NCBI RefSeq assembly: GCF_964204645.1
Contig: NC_134029.1
Span: forward strand, 20,540,450 to 20,604,449
Direction: 5' to 3'
DNA: 64,000 nt
Source of the DNA: Tubulanus polymorphus
Lineage: Eukaryota > Nemertea > Palaeonemertea > Tubulaniformes > Tubulanidae
Below the pieces are notes generated by a model. It made no database searches, was not told the DNA's origin, and worked only from the letters and a program-made list of their open reading frames with translations. Shown one piece after another: positions 1 to 12,499 of the stretch (its first letter is position 1; each line of letters starts with the position of its first letter). Position numbers and translations under genes: made by a program.

Positions 1-136
1 TGCTAAAAGTTAACTAGGGCCTATTTCAAATTTTCCAAAGAATGTCAAGGTCTTTATTCTATTATGGCTAACTTTTTAGATAATATAGAAAATAATTAAG
101 AAGATTGCTCAGTAGTTTACAAATAAAGAAAATTAC

Positions 137-263
137 CTCCAGTGGTAGTTGCAGCAGCAGGGGTTGAAGTTCCAAATCCGAATGTTGGAGGTGCGCTGGA
201 GGCAGGGGTAGCAGTAGCAGCCCCAAACCCAGTAGTACCCGTACTACCAAAACTAAATGCCAT
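137..263 (-). CDS. NUP54: FG-repeat nucleoporin, first coding exon (Nup54-like, partial)
   Basis: First coding exon of a gene that continues off the left edge. The protein starts MAFSFGSTGTTGFG and carries three FG dipeptides in a Thr/Ala/Ser/Pro-rich linker over 42 residues. A clean donor (GAG followed by GTAATT on the minus strand) ends the exon in phase 1. FG repeats line the nuclear pore channel and bind transport receptors. The MAF-S/N-FG start is how Nup54, a partner of Nup62 and Nup58, usually begins, so Nup54 is preferred. Nup62 and Nup58 also start with FG stretches and cannot be excluded without the coiled-coil part. An in-frame ATG further upstream (position 362) would add about 33 residues, but these look nothing like a nucleoporin, so the inner ATG is chosen. 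Confidence 0.6.
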
Positions 264-830
264 CGTTAGACAACGGTTTCTATAATTTTTTCGATCTAAA
301 TAAAGCTTTAGATAACGATTTAAGGTCGATTCAGGCTCACTAATCAAAAAACCCACTTCCAAAAATCGACCGCACTACCACCTATGATCGGGTGGTTAAG
401 AATAAAATTAGGATTCGGAATTGGGCAATATCCCAAGTGCCGACCGGTTGCCAGGAATAAGAATCTAGTAATCAAAACATTTCCGAAATGTTTTAGCGTG
501 TTCACTTTTCTGCGATACTTCCCAATTCTTTTGCACTTCCAAGTCAAGGGGCTTAAGTCGAGACCTGGTTCCCGCTCTACAGGGTGTTTTCAGCCATGCG
601 TATCAGCGCGTGGGTCCCGATTAGTATTTAAGAATCAATTATCTAAAGTTGCCAGATTTTTGAATTTTACGATTTGATAACTTAAATCTTTTAGATTTTC
701 AGTAGAAAAATAAATACATTTATACGATATAAGTGCTTTCTATCAATGAATGGACTAATTGTCCGACCGCACGATTCTGCAACACTATAGCTGCAGCAGG
801 GTTCGTATCGGAAAATAAAAACTGAACATG
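264..830. other. 5' flank of the nucleoporin gene, no gene seen
   Basis: Presumed 5' UTR and promoter side of the minus-strand nucleoporin gene. Reading frames here have no recognisable domain, biased composition or splice context, and I call no gene. Confidence 0.5.
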
Positions 831-1365
831 CAATAAACTGAAACTAATGATTTTGATGAAAAGCGTGGTTTTATGAGAAGAAATTCGTTGAATATAATGC
901 AAAACTATCCACAGAATAATCCAAACCTCGATACCAACACGTTAATTCCTGACATGCGCAAAGCGCGAATCTGGAACATTATGACGTGTGTGTGGTCATT
1001 GTGTCCATTGTGACCTGCACTGGTTTGATCCAGTGTGTGAAAATGACGGCCTCCAAAATAAATCATAACACACAAAACCGTACAATTTCCCAAACATTAC
1101 CAGCCTCCCTTCACACCCAGCAATTCAATGTCTCAATATTCGGTAAGTGTTTATCACATGGGTTAAAATGATGTTAATGTATTTCACCTCAGATATTGCG
1201 GGTAACTAATATTTGACCATGGGCCTCACACCTTGCTGTGCTGGAATTTGATTCTGAAATGATTCGGCAAAATGTGAATTAGTTTTGGTGAATTCCGTGT
1301 AAATTCATTCTGTTTTTATTGTGTTTTATGAAGTATCAAATGTTCTTCTTTCATTTGTAGATGTT
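831..1365. repeat. Direct duplication, copy 1 (about 535 bp)
   Basis: Nearly identical to 1642-2180, offset 811-815 bp; only a few substitutions and small indels are seen. Both copies share an exon-like segment ending ATATTCG before GTAAGTG, and both end at the acceptor-like TTTCATTTGTAG. Copy 1 then runs into unique sequence, whereas copy 2 runs straight into the tandem array. Confidence 0.9.
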
Positions 1366-1641
1366 ATGTAAAATTGACACCAGAAACAGTGAAAACAGTG
1401 TAAGTTTATTTTATCTTTTCAATGTTTTCTTCACCAGCAGTTTTCAGAATCAGATAATATTCATACTGTTTGTTCATTAGTTTCTCTTTTTTATATTTCA
1501 TGTTCAACCTGCAGCGAAACCTAAACCTCACATAGAAAAACCTCCTGAAGAAGTGAACAATTTTATTTGTAAGTTTAAATTTGATAATTCTGCAGTTATT
1601 TCTGAGGAAAGAAAACAATCCTGGATTTTTCTATTTTATTT
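1366..1641. other. Spacer between duplicated flanks, with exon-like segments
   Basis: Contains a short segment between an acceptor-like CTGCAG (ending 1513) and a donor GTAAGTTT (1569). It reads KPKPHIEKPPEEVNNFI in one frame, which looks compositionally coding, but no neighbouring exon links it to a gene. The stretch around 1580-1630 is a diverged copy of the sequence that precedes the 50-bp minisatellite in the array, so this is probably array-derived debris. Confidence 0.35.
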
Positions 1642-2180
1642 CAATAAACTGAAACTAAAGATTTTGATGAAAAGCGTGGTTTTAATGAGATGTAATTCGT
1701 TGAATATAATGCAGAACTATCCACAGAATAATCCAAGGCCTCGATACCAACTCGTTAATTCCTGACATGCGCAAAGCGCGAATCTGGAACATTATGACGT
1801 GTGTGTGTGGTCATTGTGTCCATTGTGACCTGAACTGGTTTGATCCAGTGTGTGAAAATGACGGCCTCCAAAATAAATCATAACACACAAAACCGTACAA
1901 TTTCCCAAACATTACCAGCCTCCCTTCACACCCAGCAATTCAATGTCTCAATATTCGGTAAGTGTTTATCACATGGGTTAAAATGATGTTAATGTATTTC
2001 ACCTCAGATATTGCGGGTAACTAATATTTGACCATGGGCCTCACACCTTGCTGTGCTGGAATTTGATTCTGAAATGATTCGGCAAAATGTGAATTAGTTT
2101 TGGTGAATTCCGTGTAAATTCATTCTGTTTTTATTGTGTTTTATGAAGTATCAAATGTTCTTCTTTCATTTGTAGATGTT
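1642..2180. repeat. Direct duplication, copy 2, fused to the array edge
   Basis: Second copy of the 831-1365 block. Its end joins the last repeat of the 50-bp minisatellite, and that junction marks the left boundary of the tandem array. Confidence 0.9.
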
Positions 2181-2291
2181 TCATCAGGAATCACTGTTTT
2201 ACAATCAGACTTTCACGGATTTAGCTCAGGAAAACAAGAATCACTTGCTTACATTCTGCACAGGACATCAGGAATCACTAAATGGAAATAA
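1858..2291 (+). CDS. Possible two-exon small ORF at the array edge
   Basis: A weak candidate. Exon 1858-1957 starts at ATG (MTASKINHNTQ...), ends at a good donor (ATATTCG|GTAAGTG) and is in phase with an exon opened by TTTGTAG at 2176. The second exon reads through the last 50-bp minisatellite unit to TAA at 2289-2291, giving 71 residues ending in ILHRTSGITKWK. In copy 1 of the duplicated flank the same splice would reach a stop after three codons. No family is recognised. The minisatellite is open in all three forward frames, so openness is poor evidence of coding. Confidence 0.12.
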
Positions 2292-2791
2292 GATAAGTTA
2301 CATTTATTATTTATTCATCAGTTGTTGATTTGATTCAAGGAACCAGTTTTATAGTTTTATAAATCATGTTTTGAAATGGAATCACTGAAACCTGTTGTAT
2401 TTATATATTTGTTCAATCCATTCAAGTTTTCCCCACTGATATTGGTGTATATTTGGTAAGGATTAGTTCATGTTGGGTTAGTTTTGTTAAACCGGGTTTC
2501 CTACTGGGATCAACTCAAATGTTATTTCTAATCAATGTGAAACTGGTTCCTGATGTCAATAATACAACTGTTATCAATCATGTTCCTTCGTGACAATCAG
2601 ATCATGTGTATGTTAAGAGTTAGAATTTCTGTAGATTAAACTGCTGTACTTATTTCATACTGATTGAACAGTTACAAATACATGTAACATTGTGTACAGA
2701 TACTGAGATACAGATCACTGCATTACTTCATCCTGTGATTGAACAGTGATTTAATGTTCTCTCATCTTAGATTCCGATCCGTCTAATTAAA

Positions 2792-3225
2792 ACACCCCTG
2801 TGAAGCTGGCTCCCGGTTCCCGGTTCCTTATTCGGCTCCCGATTCAAAATGCTATTGAACCGGGAGCCGAATCGGGAACCGGGAACCGGGAGCCGGCTAC
2901 TGGTTCAGCTCCCGATTCAAAATGCTTTTGAACCGGGAGCCGAATCGGGAACCGGGAACCGGGAGCCGGCTACTGGTTCAGCTCCCGATTCAAAATGCTT
3001 TTGAACCGGGAGCCGAATCGGGAACCGGGAACCGGGAGCCGGCTACTGGTTCAGCTCCCGATTCAAAATGTGAAGCTGGCTACTTATTCGATTCGACTCT
3101 ATTGCGGACAGCAGGTAAACATAATTACGTAACTATGTCTGCTGAAATGAGTGCAACCTTGACCTCGGCCACCAGGCTAATCGAGACGTCTGAATTAACA
3201 CCACGCGTGTGACGATTTCCTCGAT
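2792..3225. repeat. Hairpin minisatellite replacing G-rich block A in unit 1
   Basis: At least three tandem copies of a 73-bp unit (the motif GCT-T-TTG recurs at 2851, 2924 and 2997). Each unit contains a near-perfect stem: GCTCCCGATTCAAAA, loop TGC, then TTTTGAACCGGGAGC, with one mismatch in 15. No other array unit has it. Nearby sequence to 3225 also differs from the other units, so this is an insertion or replacement. Confidence 0.85.
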
Positions 3226-3807
3226 TGAACACAGATCTGTAGTTTCAGTTTTCACCCCTTTCACTCGTTTGAGATCGAGTTGTTTGAGAATAGTTTGAGA
3301 ATAGTTTGAGAGCAGTTTTAGAGTAGTTTGGTGAAAGAGCTGCCGTTTTAATCAAACGCATATCGTAGTTACGGGTTAGGATTATTTCTGTGTTTGAGAT
3401 TTTTGAGAATCCTCGTATCAAAAGAATCTTGACGATATTTACTTGTGGGAAACTCGTGAACTCCATTTCAAGGAAATAGAGTTTCTTTTTAGATATTTGT
3501 ACAAATTGTAGATTTATTTCTCTCAGTTACAGTTATTTTATTTTGCCATTTTTTCACGATCTTATCAGTTTATAAATGTTGCAGTTATCAGTGTTTCACA
3601 TAGACTTTGATCAATGTGTCTTTCGAGACTAATTATCAGTGATTAATTATTTCTGAATCTTACACAAATTTTGATGAACTCATTCACTGTATAATCATTG
3701 ACTTTATACACGTGATTAAAACATGCAACGCGCAATATCATGTTACGTGTGCTGTGCTGATATAATCTATTTGGTGCCGAATCAAAAACTTTGAAACAAA
3801 TTGTCCG

Positions 3808-4408
3808 AACCAGAGCCATGGACCAAACTCTGCCTCTAGGTCTTCAGCTCAGCCCTTGATTCCCTCGCTAAACTATGGACCAAATTTTGACTCTTTGGTC
3901 CCCAAACCAGGGCCATGGACCAAACTCTGCCTCTAGGTCTTCAGCTCAGCCCTTGATTCTCTCACTAAACTATGGACCAAATTTTGACTCTTTGGTCCCC
4001 AAACAAGGGCCATGGACCTAACTTTGACTCTAGGTCTTCAGCTCAGCCCTTGATTCCCTCACTAAACTATGGACCAAATTTTGACTCTTTGGTCCCCAAA
4101 CCAGGGCCATGGACCAAACTTTGACTCTTTGGTCCCCGAACCAGAGTCATGGACCAAACTCTGCCTCTAGGTCTTCAGCTCAGCCCTTGATTCCCTCACT
4201 AAACTTTGGACCAAACTTTGACTCTTTGGTCCTAGAACCAGAGCCATGGACCAAACTTTGACTCTTTGGTCCTCGAACCAGAGCCATGGACCAAATTTTG
4301 ACTCTTTGGTCCCCAAACCAGGGCTATGGACCAAACTTTGACTCGTTGGTCCCCGAACCAGAGCCATGGACCAACTTTTGACTTTTTGGTCCCCAAACCA
4401 GGGCCATG
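3808..4408. repeat. CCATGGACC-type minisatellite, unit 1
   Basis: Degenerate tandem repeats built on CCATGGACCAAACTTTGAC followed by TCTTTGGTCCCC and AACCAGAG. The GGACCAAA and TTTGGTCC parts are inverted repeats of each other, so each unit can fold. Reading frames through it simply follow the repeat. Confidence 0.9.
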
Positions 4409-5125
4409 AATGAAAAAATGTATTTATGTTGTCTTCACGAATCTATTTTGAGAATGAAATGATTTACGTGTCGGACTAATGAGAGTATAAGATGTAGACA
4501 ATGTTGTATATCAGTGCTGCTGCTGCTGCTACTGGTTTTATCAGCAACTCTGAGTTATTCTCTGAATCAACATATCTTACTGTCACTGACTGCTGTTACA
4601 CTTGATCCCAGTCGGAACTAACAAGTGTCGGTGAGAGGCCAATAAGAGGAAAATAAAAGCCATGCGAAAAGAAAAGTATGAAGCGAACGTGTGAGCTTTT
4701 ATAGCCACAAAATAAAACAGCATAAAATGCTGTTATAAAGAGTGGGGTCCGAGAGCAATTCGAAGGTTTAGTGTCCTGCACGCTTAGAGGGCGGGCAGGG
4801 GTCTATTCCTACCTCGACTCAAAAAAAATATTTAAAAAAAACGTTCGTAAAAGATAAGAATAGAAATTAAAAATGGAAAAATGGCAAATGACTGAATTAA
4901 TGGCCGGAGTTTTATATTGTTCCACTGGGTTTAAGTGTAACTTGAAAAGACAATCAAACAGATTGTTTTTGGTTATTGATAATTGATAAATCTGAATGAA
5001 TAGAATTATGTAAAACAACTCGTTGTATTATAAAACCTCTAGTAGACAGTATTGAAATGTCTATCAACTGTCATTAGTCCACAATAGTTTCATAATATGA
5101 GTGATTGGTTGAATTCGTGAAGCAG

Positions 5126-5134
5126 CATAAATAG
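5126..5134 (+). promoter_or_regulatory. TATA-like element, unit 1
   Basis: CATAAATAG, followed about 22-27 bp downstream by TCAGTCATCA, which resembles an initiator. The arrangement is conserved in all five units. Spacing is at the short end for a TATA/initiator pair, so function is inferred only. Confidence 0.35.
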
Positions 5135-5440
5135 CCTCTAGATGAATCAGTCATCAACGTCGTGCTTGATTTGTGTTCGGCACTCCTCACAACATTGTCA
5201 GTTTCGAGTTTGGTGAACCTTTAAACTTCCCTCCCTTGCAACATTGATGTTGAGTTCCTCACAGGTTTGGTTTGAGAATTTGCAGATGAAACCTCTACAA
5301 CTCGCTCCATTTGATAATCTGATTTCGATTTGTTTAGGAAATTGATGTGATCGTAAAAAATGGCAAATTGTTTTCGAGTTATTGTAGAGTTGAGCGGTGT
5401 CAGAGGAAGAGACAGAGTTGAGTAAGCTTTATGGGGCATA

Positions 5441-5640
5441 AAGGGAGGAAGGGAGGTCCAGGTGGGAGGGCATCGAGGGAGGGAGGGGTGGGGTGCGGGC
5501 GGGGGGAGGGAAGGGGTCCGGGAGGGCGGGAGGGAATGGGTCCGGGAGGGCGGGAGGGAAGGGGTAGAGGGAGGGCGGGAGGGAAGGGGTAGAGGGAGGG
5601 CGGGCGGGAGGGAAGGGGTCTGGGAGGGTCGGGTCGGGAG
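5441..5640 (+). repeat. G-rich minisatellite B, unit 1
   Basis: Tandem GGGAGGGCGGGAGGGAAGGG with runs of three or more G on the plus strand throughout, so it is a strong G-quadruplex candidate in DNA or sense RNA. It lies about 310 bp downstream of the TATA-like element and directly before the right inverted arm. Confidence 0.9.
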
Positions 5641-7152
5641 GTTAGATGAGTTGAAATGTTCTGATGTTTTAATTAGACGGATGGGAATCTAATGAAGATG
5701 AGAGAACATTAAATCACTGTTCAATCTCAGGTGATCTGTACTCTGTATCTCTACACAATGTTACGTATCTGTAACTGAAATCAGTCTCTGTTTATGGTTT
5801 GAACAAAAACTAATGTTTTACACTCATTTCAGGATGAGATTCTAAGAATTCTGCGCATCTTGATGAAAAACGCTTTAAATTTGAGGAAAATGGTGAGTCT
5901 TTGATGAAACTGCTGTTATTCTATTACAACTTATGCATGTATGCTTCTATATACAAATTATGTATTTCAGGGGTCGAAATGAAGCTGAACCTGAACAAAT
6001 CTGCAATTTACAGTAAACATTGCGCTCTAAGAATGAAATAAGTCGGAAGTGGTGAGTTTTATATCGATTTATCGAACTATTTAACTGACAATTTGTAACA
6101 TTGGTACATTTGTTTTTAGGAGGCAAAATAAGCGGAACATTTGACAGAATCCGTGAACAGTAAACATCGCCAATTCACTGAACATTTGTAAATGATGGAC
6201 ATCGATTCAGATCCTCAAAACAAATAACGGTACATATCTCTACAGATTCCAGTCTTGCTACTGTTTGGTATTAAGTCATTTCCTAATAAAAGACAGTTTT
6301 TATTTTATGATCATCCAGTTCCACACAGAATGAACTACATCTGAGCTGAAACAGTGGTGAATTTGAAATCATTCCACCAGAATTAAACACCAAGGAATTA
6401 TAATTAAGGTGAATACTCAATCACTTCTATCCTGGTCACAGTTAAGATTATCAGGAGAAAATTATGCAGCATTTGTATTTCAGGGGTCGAAATAAAACTG
6501 AACCTGAACAAATCTGCAATTTACAGTAAACATTGTGCTCTAAGAATGAAATAAGTCAGAAGTGGTGAGTTTTATATCGATTTATTGCAGTAATTTGTGG
6601 TGATTTATCAGTTATAAACAATTTATTATTTTTGTCCGGTTTCTATAGATTTATCTCCAAATGAAGTCAGGAAAATGGTGGATTTTTGAAGGGTGAATAA
6701 GACGACAGTTTAAAGCTACTATCAGATACCTCAGAAATCTGCATCACTTAACACATAGTGATAAACTACTCAAAAACATGGTAGGTTTTCTGTCAATTGA
6801 ACACAAACAATCCGCAGTTTCTATTTATTTCACTAATGATTTTCTGACATAATTTTCTCATTTCAGAATACGATGCACCAAACACAAATTGCAGCAGGAG
6901 AAATTAGAATATTCACCTTCAAAGAGTGAAGAAACTCTCTATTTCAGGAAATCATCAGTGCTCTGAACTTTATGACATTATCTGAAATCCTGCTATAGAA
7001 ATTGTCTGCATCGTCAAAATAGCACTAAACTAATCTGATACATGGTTAGAAATGGTGAGTTTTGCTCTAATTTGATAATAACCTAAAAATGTATTATTCT
7101 ATGCGGTATTTTTATGTGTGATTCTCTAGAAAGTTCTGTAAGAAATGTGGCT

Positions 7153-7535
<383 letters not shown>

Positions 7536-8842
7536 AATCAAATATACCGGAAAATACTGTCGACAATAAACTATTACAATAATCAAAACAAGTAAGAAAA
7601 ATAGTAATTTTCAGAATAACAGACACAAACACGTGACGTCTCTTTATTTCACTTATCACTTTTCTCTTTACAGAATGAAATCCACACAGCACCAGAATTT
7701 ACAGCTCAAAAAGACCTTATTCAAAGTTCACCTCAAACATATCGCTAGATCCTCCTCACGCGCAGCCTGACAATTTCGCAAACAAGTGAAACGAAAGCTG
7801 TGAGTTTTAATCTAAATTTGCTTTTCTTTCATAACTATTTAACTGACAATTTGTAACATTGATACATTTGTTTTTAGGAGGCAAAATAAACGGAACATTT
7901 GACAGAATCCGTGTACAATAAACATCGCCAATTCACTGAACATTTGTAAATGATGGACATCGATTCAGATCCTCAAAACAAATAACGGTACATATCTCTA
8001 CAGATTCCCGTCTTGCTACTGTTTTGGTATTAAGTCATTTCCTGATAAGACAGTTTTTATTTTATGATCATCCAGTTCCACACAGAATGAACTACATCTG
8101 AGCTGAAACAGTGGTGAATTTGAAATCATTCCACCAGAATTAAACACCATGGAATTATAATTAAGGTTAATATTCAATCACTTCTATCCTGGTCACAGTT
8201 AAGATTATCAGGCAAAAATTATGCAGCATTTGTATTTCAGGGGTCGAAATAAAACTGAACCTGAACAAATCTGCAATTTACAGTAAATATTGCGCTCTAC
8301 AGTAAGAATCAAACAAGTCAGAAGCGGTGAGTTTTATATCGATTTATTGCAGTAATTTGTGGTGATTTATCAGTTATAAACAATTTCTTATTTTTGTCCG
8401 GTTTCTATAGATTTATCTCCAAATCAAGTCAGGATGATGGTGGATTTTTGAAGGGTGAATAAGACGACAGTTTAAAGCTACTATCAGATACCTCAGAAAT
8501 CTGCATCACTTAACACATAGTGATAAACTACTCAAAAACCTGGTAGGTTTTCTGTCAATTGAACACAAACAATCCGCAGTTTCTATTTATTTCACTAATG
8601 ATTTTCTGACATAATTTTCTCATTTCAGAATACGATGCACCAAACACAAATTGCAGCAGGAGAAATTAGAATATTCACCTTCAAAGAGTGAAGAAACTCT
8701 TGTTGTTGCTGAAGCTGCTGTTATTTCTTCAGAACAAACTAAAGTAATTTTCTCAACATAATTCAACCTATAGTTTGATAATTCTGCAGTTATTTTTTAG
8801 GAAAGAAAACAATCCGGGATTTTTCTATTTACAGGTAACACA

Positions 8843-9343
8843 GGGCATCAGGAATCACTGTTTTGCAATCAGACTTTCTTGGATTCAGCACAGGACATCA
8901 GGAATCACTGTTTTACAATCAGAATTGCTTGGATTCAGCACAGGACATCAGGAATCACTGTTTTACAATCAGACTTGCTTGGATTCAGCACAGGACATCA
9001 GGAATCACTGTTTTACAATCAGACTTTCTTGGATTCAGCACAGGACATCAGGAATCACTGTTTTACAATCAGAATTGCTTGGATTCAGCACAGGACATCA
9101 GGAATCACTGTTTTACAATCAGACTTGCTTGGATTCAGCACAGGACATCAGGAATCACTGTTTTACAATCAGACTTTCTTGGATTCAGCACAGGACATCA
9201 GGAATCACTGTTTTACAATCAGACTTTCTTGGATTCAGCACAGGACATCAGGAATCACTGTTTTACAATCAGACTTTAATGGATTTAGCTCAGGACAACA
9301 AGAATCACTTGTTTACATTCTGCACAGGACATCAGGAATCACT
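8843..9343 (+). repeat. 50-bp minisatellite, end of unit 1 (nine copies)
   Basis: Period 50 bp, unit CAGGAATCACTGTTTTACAA followed by TCAGACTTGCTTGGATTCAG and CACAGGACAT with variants. Nine copies here, of which three consecutive types (TTTCTT, AATTGC, CTTGC) recur as a block, giving a 150-bp super-period. All three forward frames stay open because neither the repeat nor its shifts contain stops. Confidence 0.95.
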
Positions 9344-9727
9344 AAATGGAAATAAGATAAGTTACATTTATTATTTATTCATCAGTTGTTGATTTGATTC
9401 AAGGAACCAGTTTTATAGTTTTATAAATCATGTTTTGAAATGGAATCACTGAAACCTGTTGTATTTATATATTTGTTCAATCCATTCAAGTTTTCCCTAC
9501 TGATATTGGTGTATATTTGGTAAGGATTAGTTCATGTTGGGTTAGTTTTGTTAAACCGGGTTTCCTACTGGGATCAACTCAAATGTTATTTCTAATCAAT
9601 GTGAAACTGGTTCCTGATGTCAATAATACAACTGTGATCAAACATGTTCCTTCGTGACAATCAGATCATGTGTATGTTAAGAGTTAGAATTTCTGTAGAT
9701 TAAACTGCTGTACTTATTTCATACTGA

Positions 9728-9887
9728 TTGAACAGTTACAAATACATGTAACATTGTGTACAGATACTGAGATACAGATCACTGCATTACTTCATCCTGT
9801 GATTGAACAGTGATTTAATGTTCTCTCATCTTCATTAGATTCCGATCCGTCTAATTAAAACATCAGAACATTTCAACTCATCTAACC
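9728..9887 (+). repeat. Left inverted arm of the foldback block (unit 2)
   Basis: Near-perfect reverse complement of 12666-12810. The best-matched core is about 90 bp (from CCTGTGATTGAACAG to CATCTAACC), and a further 60 bp or so is weaker. Equivalent left arms lie near 14205-14360, 20700-20868 and 24770-24931. In unit 1 the arm near 2660-2800 is cut short by the hairpin insertion. Confidence 0.88.
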
Positions 9888-10098
9888 GCGGGGTTCGGGT
9901 AGGGTGGGTAGGGTTGCGGTAGGGATGGGGGATGGGGGAGGGCGGGAGGGAAGGGGTGAGGGAGGGCGGGAGGGAAGGGGTGAGGGAGGGCGGGAGGGAA
10001 GGGGTGAGGGAGTGCGGGAGGGAAGGGGTCCGAGAGGGGGAGGGACAGTGTGAGGGAGGGTGGGGCTGTGGTAGGGCTGGGAGGGATGGGAGTCTCGG
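9884..10098 (+). repeat. G-rich minisatellite A, unit 2
   Basis: G-rich repeat directly after the left inverted arm. It has the same strand bias as block B, so the two G-rich blocks are direct copies although their flanking arms are inverted. Confidence 0.88.
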
Positions 10099-10927
10099 TA
10101 GTTATTTTTGGTGTTTAACCACAGAATATTTCATATGTCTTTATATTGTATTCTAATAGAAACAAATAGGATTAATCAGAATAAGACACCTTTATAGTCG
10201 ATTACCAGAACCGGACTTTCATAACTCTGCGATTTTTAGGGCCATTATTCAAGTTGGCCACGAATGAGTTATTTATTAATTGAGCAGAATCTTCATTCTT
10301 ATTCAAGTCGTACAGTGAAAAGTTAACACGCATAGAATAGATTTATTGAACACAGATCTGTAGTTTCAGTTTTCACCCCTTTCACTCGTTTGAGATCGAG
10401 TTGTTGAGAATAGTTTGAGAGTTGTTTGAGAGTAGTTTTAGAGTAGTTTGGTGAAAGAGCTGCCGTTTTAATCAAACGCATATCGTAGTTACGGGTTAGG
10501 ATTATTTCTGTGTTTGAGATTTTTGAGAATCCTCGTATCAAAAGAATCTTGACGATATCTACTTGTGGGAAACTCGTGAACTCCATTTCAAGGAAATAGA
10601 GTTTCTTTTTAGATATTTGTACAAATTGTAGATTTATTTCTCTTAGTTACAGTTATTTTATTTTGCCATTTTTTCACGATCTTATCAGTTTATAAATGTT
10701 GCAGTTATCAGTGTTTCACATAGACTTTGATCAATGTGTCTTTCGAGACTAATTATCAGTGATTAATTATTTCTGAATCTTACACAAATTTTGATGAACT
10801 CATTCACTGTATAATCATTGACTTTATACACGTGATTAAAACATGCAACGCGCAATATCATGTTACGTGTGCTGTGCTGATATAATCTATTTGGTGCCGA
10901 ATCAAAAACTTTGAAACAAATTGTCCG

Positions 10928-11468
10928 AACCAGAGCCATGGACCAAACTCTGCCTCTAGGTCTTCAGCTCAGCCCTTGATTCCCTCACTAAACTATGGAC
11001 CAAATTTTGACTCTTTGGTCCCCAAACCAGGGCCATGGACCAAACTTTGACTCTTTGGTCCCCGAACCAGAGCCATGGACCAAACTCTGCCTCTAGGTCT
11101 TCAGCTCAGCCCTTGATTCTCTCACTAAACTATGGACCAAATTTTGACTCTTTGGTCCCCAAACCAGGGCCATGGACCAAACTTTCTCTTTGGTCCCCGA
11201 ACCAGAGCCATGGACCAAACTCTGCCTCTAGGTCTTCAGCTCAGCCCTTGATTCCCTCACTAAACTTTGGACCAAACTTTGACTCTTTGGTCCTAGAACC
11301 AGAGCCATGGACCAAACTTTGACTCTTTGGTCCTCGAACCAGAGCCATGGACCAAATTTTGACTCTTTGGTCCCCAAACCAGGGCTATGGACCAAACTTT
11401 GACTCGTTGGTCCCCGAACCAGAGCCATGGACCAACTTTTGACTTTTTGGTCCCCAAACCAGGGCCAT
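10928..11468. repeat. CCATGGACC-type minisatellite, unit 2
   Basis: Same minisatellite as in unit 1, with a different order of TCTAGGTCTTCAGC-containing and plain sub-units. Confidence 0.9.
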
Positions 11469-12180
11469 GAATGAAAAAATGTATTTATGTTGTCTTCACG
11501 AATCTATTTTGAGAATGAAATGATTTACGTGTAGGACTAATGAGAGTATAAAATGTAGACAATGTTGTATATCAGTGCTGCTGCTGCTACTGGTTTTATC
11601 AGCAACTCTGAGTTATTCTCTGAATCAACATATCTTACTGTCACTGACTGCTGTTACACTTGATCCCAGTCGGAACTAACAAGTGTCGGTGAGAGGCCAA
11701 TAAGAGGAAAATAAAAGCCATGCGAAAAGAAAAGTATGAAGCGAACGTGTGAGCTTTTATAGCCACAAAATAAAACAGCATAAAATGCTGTTATAAAGAG
11801 TGGGGTCCGAGAGCAATTCGAAGGTTTAGTGTCCTGCACGCTTAGAGGGCGGGCAGGGGTCTATTCCTACCTCGACTCAAAAAAAATTAAAAAAAAACGT
11901 TCGTAAAAGATAAGAATAGAAAGTAAAAATGGAAAAATGGCAAATGACTGAATAAATGGCCGGAGTTTTATATTGTTCCACTGGGTTTAAGTTTAACTTG
12001 AAAAGACAATCAAACAGATTGTTTTTGGTTATTGATAATTGATAAATCTGAATGATAGAATTATATAAAACAACTCGTTGTATTATAAAACCTCTAGTAG
12101 ACAGTATTGAAATGTCTATCAACTGTCATTAGTCCACAATAGTTTCATAATATGAGTGATTGGTTGAATTCGTGAAGCAG

Positions 12181-12189
12181 CATAAATAG
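12181..12189 (+). promoter_or_regulatory. TATA-like element, unit 2
   Basis: Same CATAAATAG and downstream TCAGTCATCATC as in unit 1. Confidence 0.35.
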
Positions 12190-12499
12190 CCTCTAGATGA
12201 ATCAGTCATCATCGTCGTGCTTGATTTGTGTTCGGCACTCTTCACAACATTGTCAGTTTCGAGTTTGGTGAACCTTTAAACTTCCCTCCCTTGCAACATT
12301 GATGTTGAGTTCCTCACAGGTTTGGTTTGAGAATTTGCAGATGAAACCGCTACAACTCGCTCCATTTGATAATCTGATTTCGATTTGTTTAGGCAATTGA
12401 TGTGATCGTAAAAAATGGCAAATTGTTTTCGAGTTATTGTAGAGTTAAGCGGTGTCAGAGGAAGAGACAGAGTTGAGTTAGCTTTATGGGGCATTGATG

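Noticed and set aside
384-677. 97-codon plus-strand frame upstream of the nucleoporin gene
   Set aside because: No domain, no composition bias, no splice context; overlaps the presumed promoter of the neighbouring gene.
3245-3466. Conserved 73-codon minus-strand frame (MEFTSFPQV...), also near 10323, 21263 and 25386
   Set aside because: Conservation follows from the near identity of array units. It is disrupted in unit 3, has no domain, and shows no protein-like bias.
4167-4367. 66-codon frame MALVRGPTSQSLVH in the CCATGGACC minisatellite of several units
   Set aside because: A reading of the tandem repeat only.
4770-4830. Possible SINE tail (ACCTCGACTCAAAAAAA with a variable A-run in each unit)
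   Set aside because: No tRNA- or 5S-like promoter boxes could be found upstream, and the run is part of every array unit.
5221-5439. Minus-strand frame starting MPHKAYSTLSLP in several units, extending to 163 codons in unit 5
   Set aside because: Unit 5's extension runs through the G-rich minisatellite as Pro/Ser/Arg repeats, and frame lengths differ between units; best explained by repeat composition.
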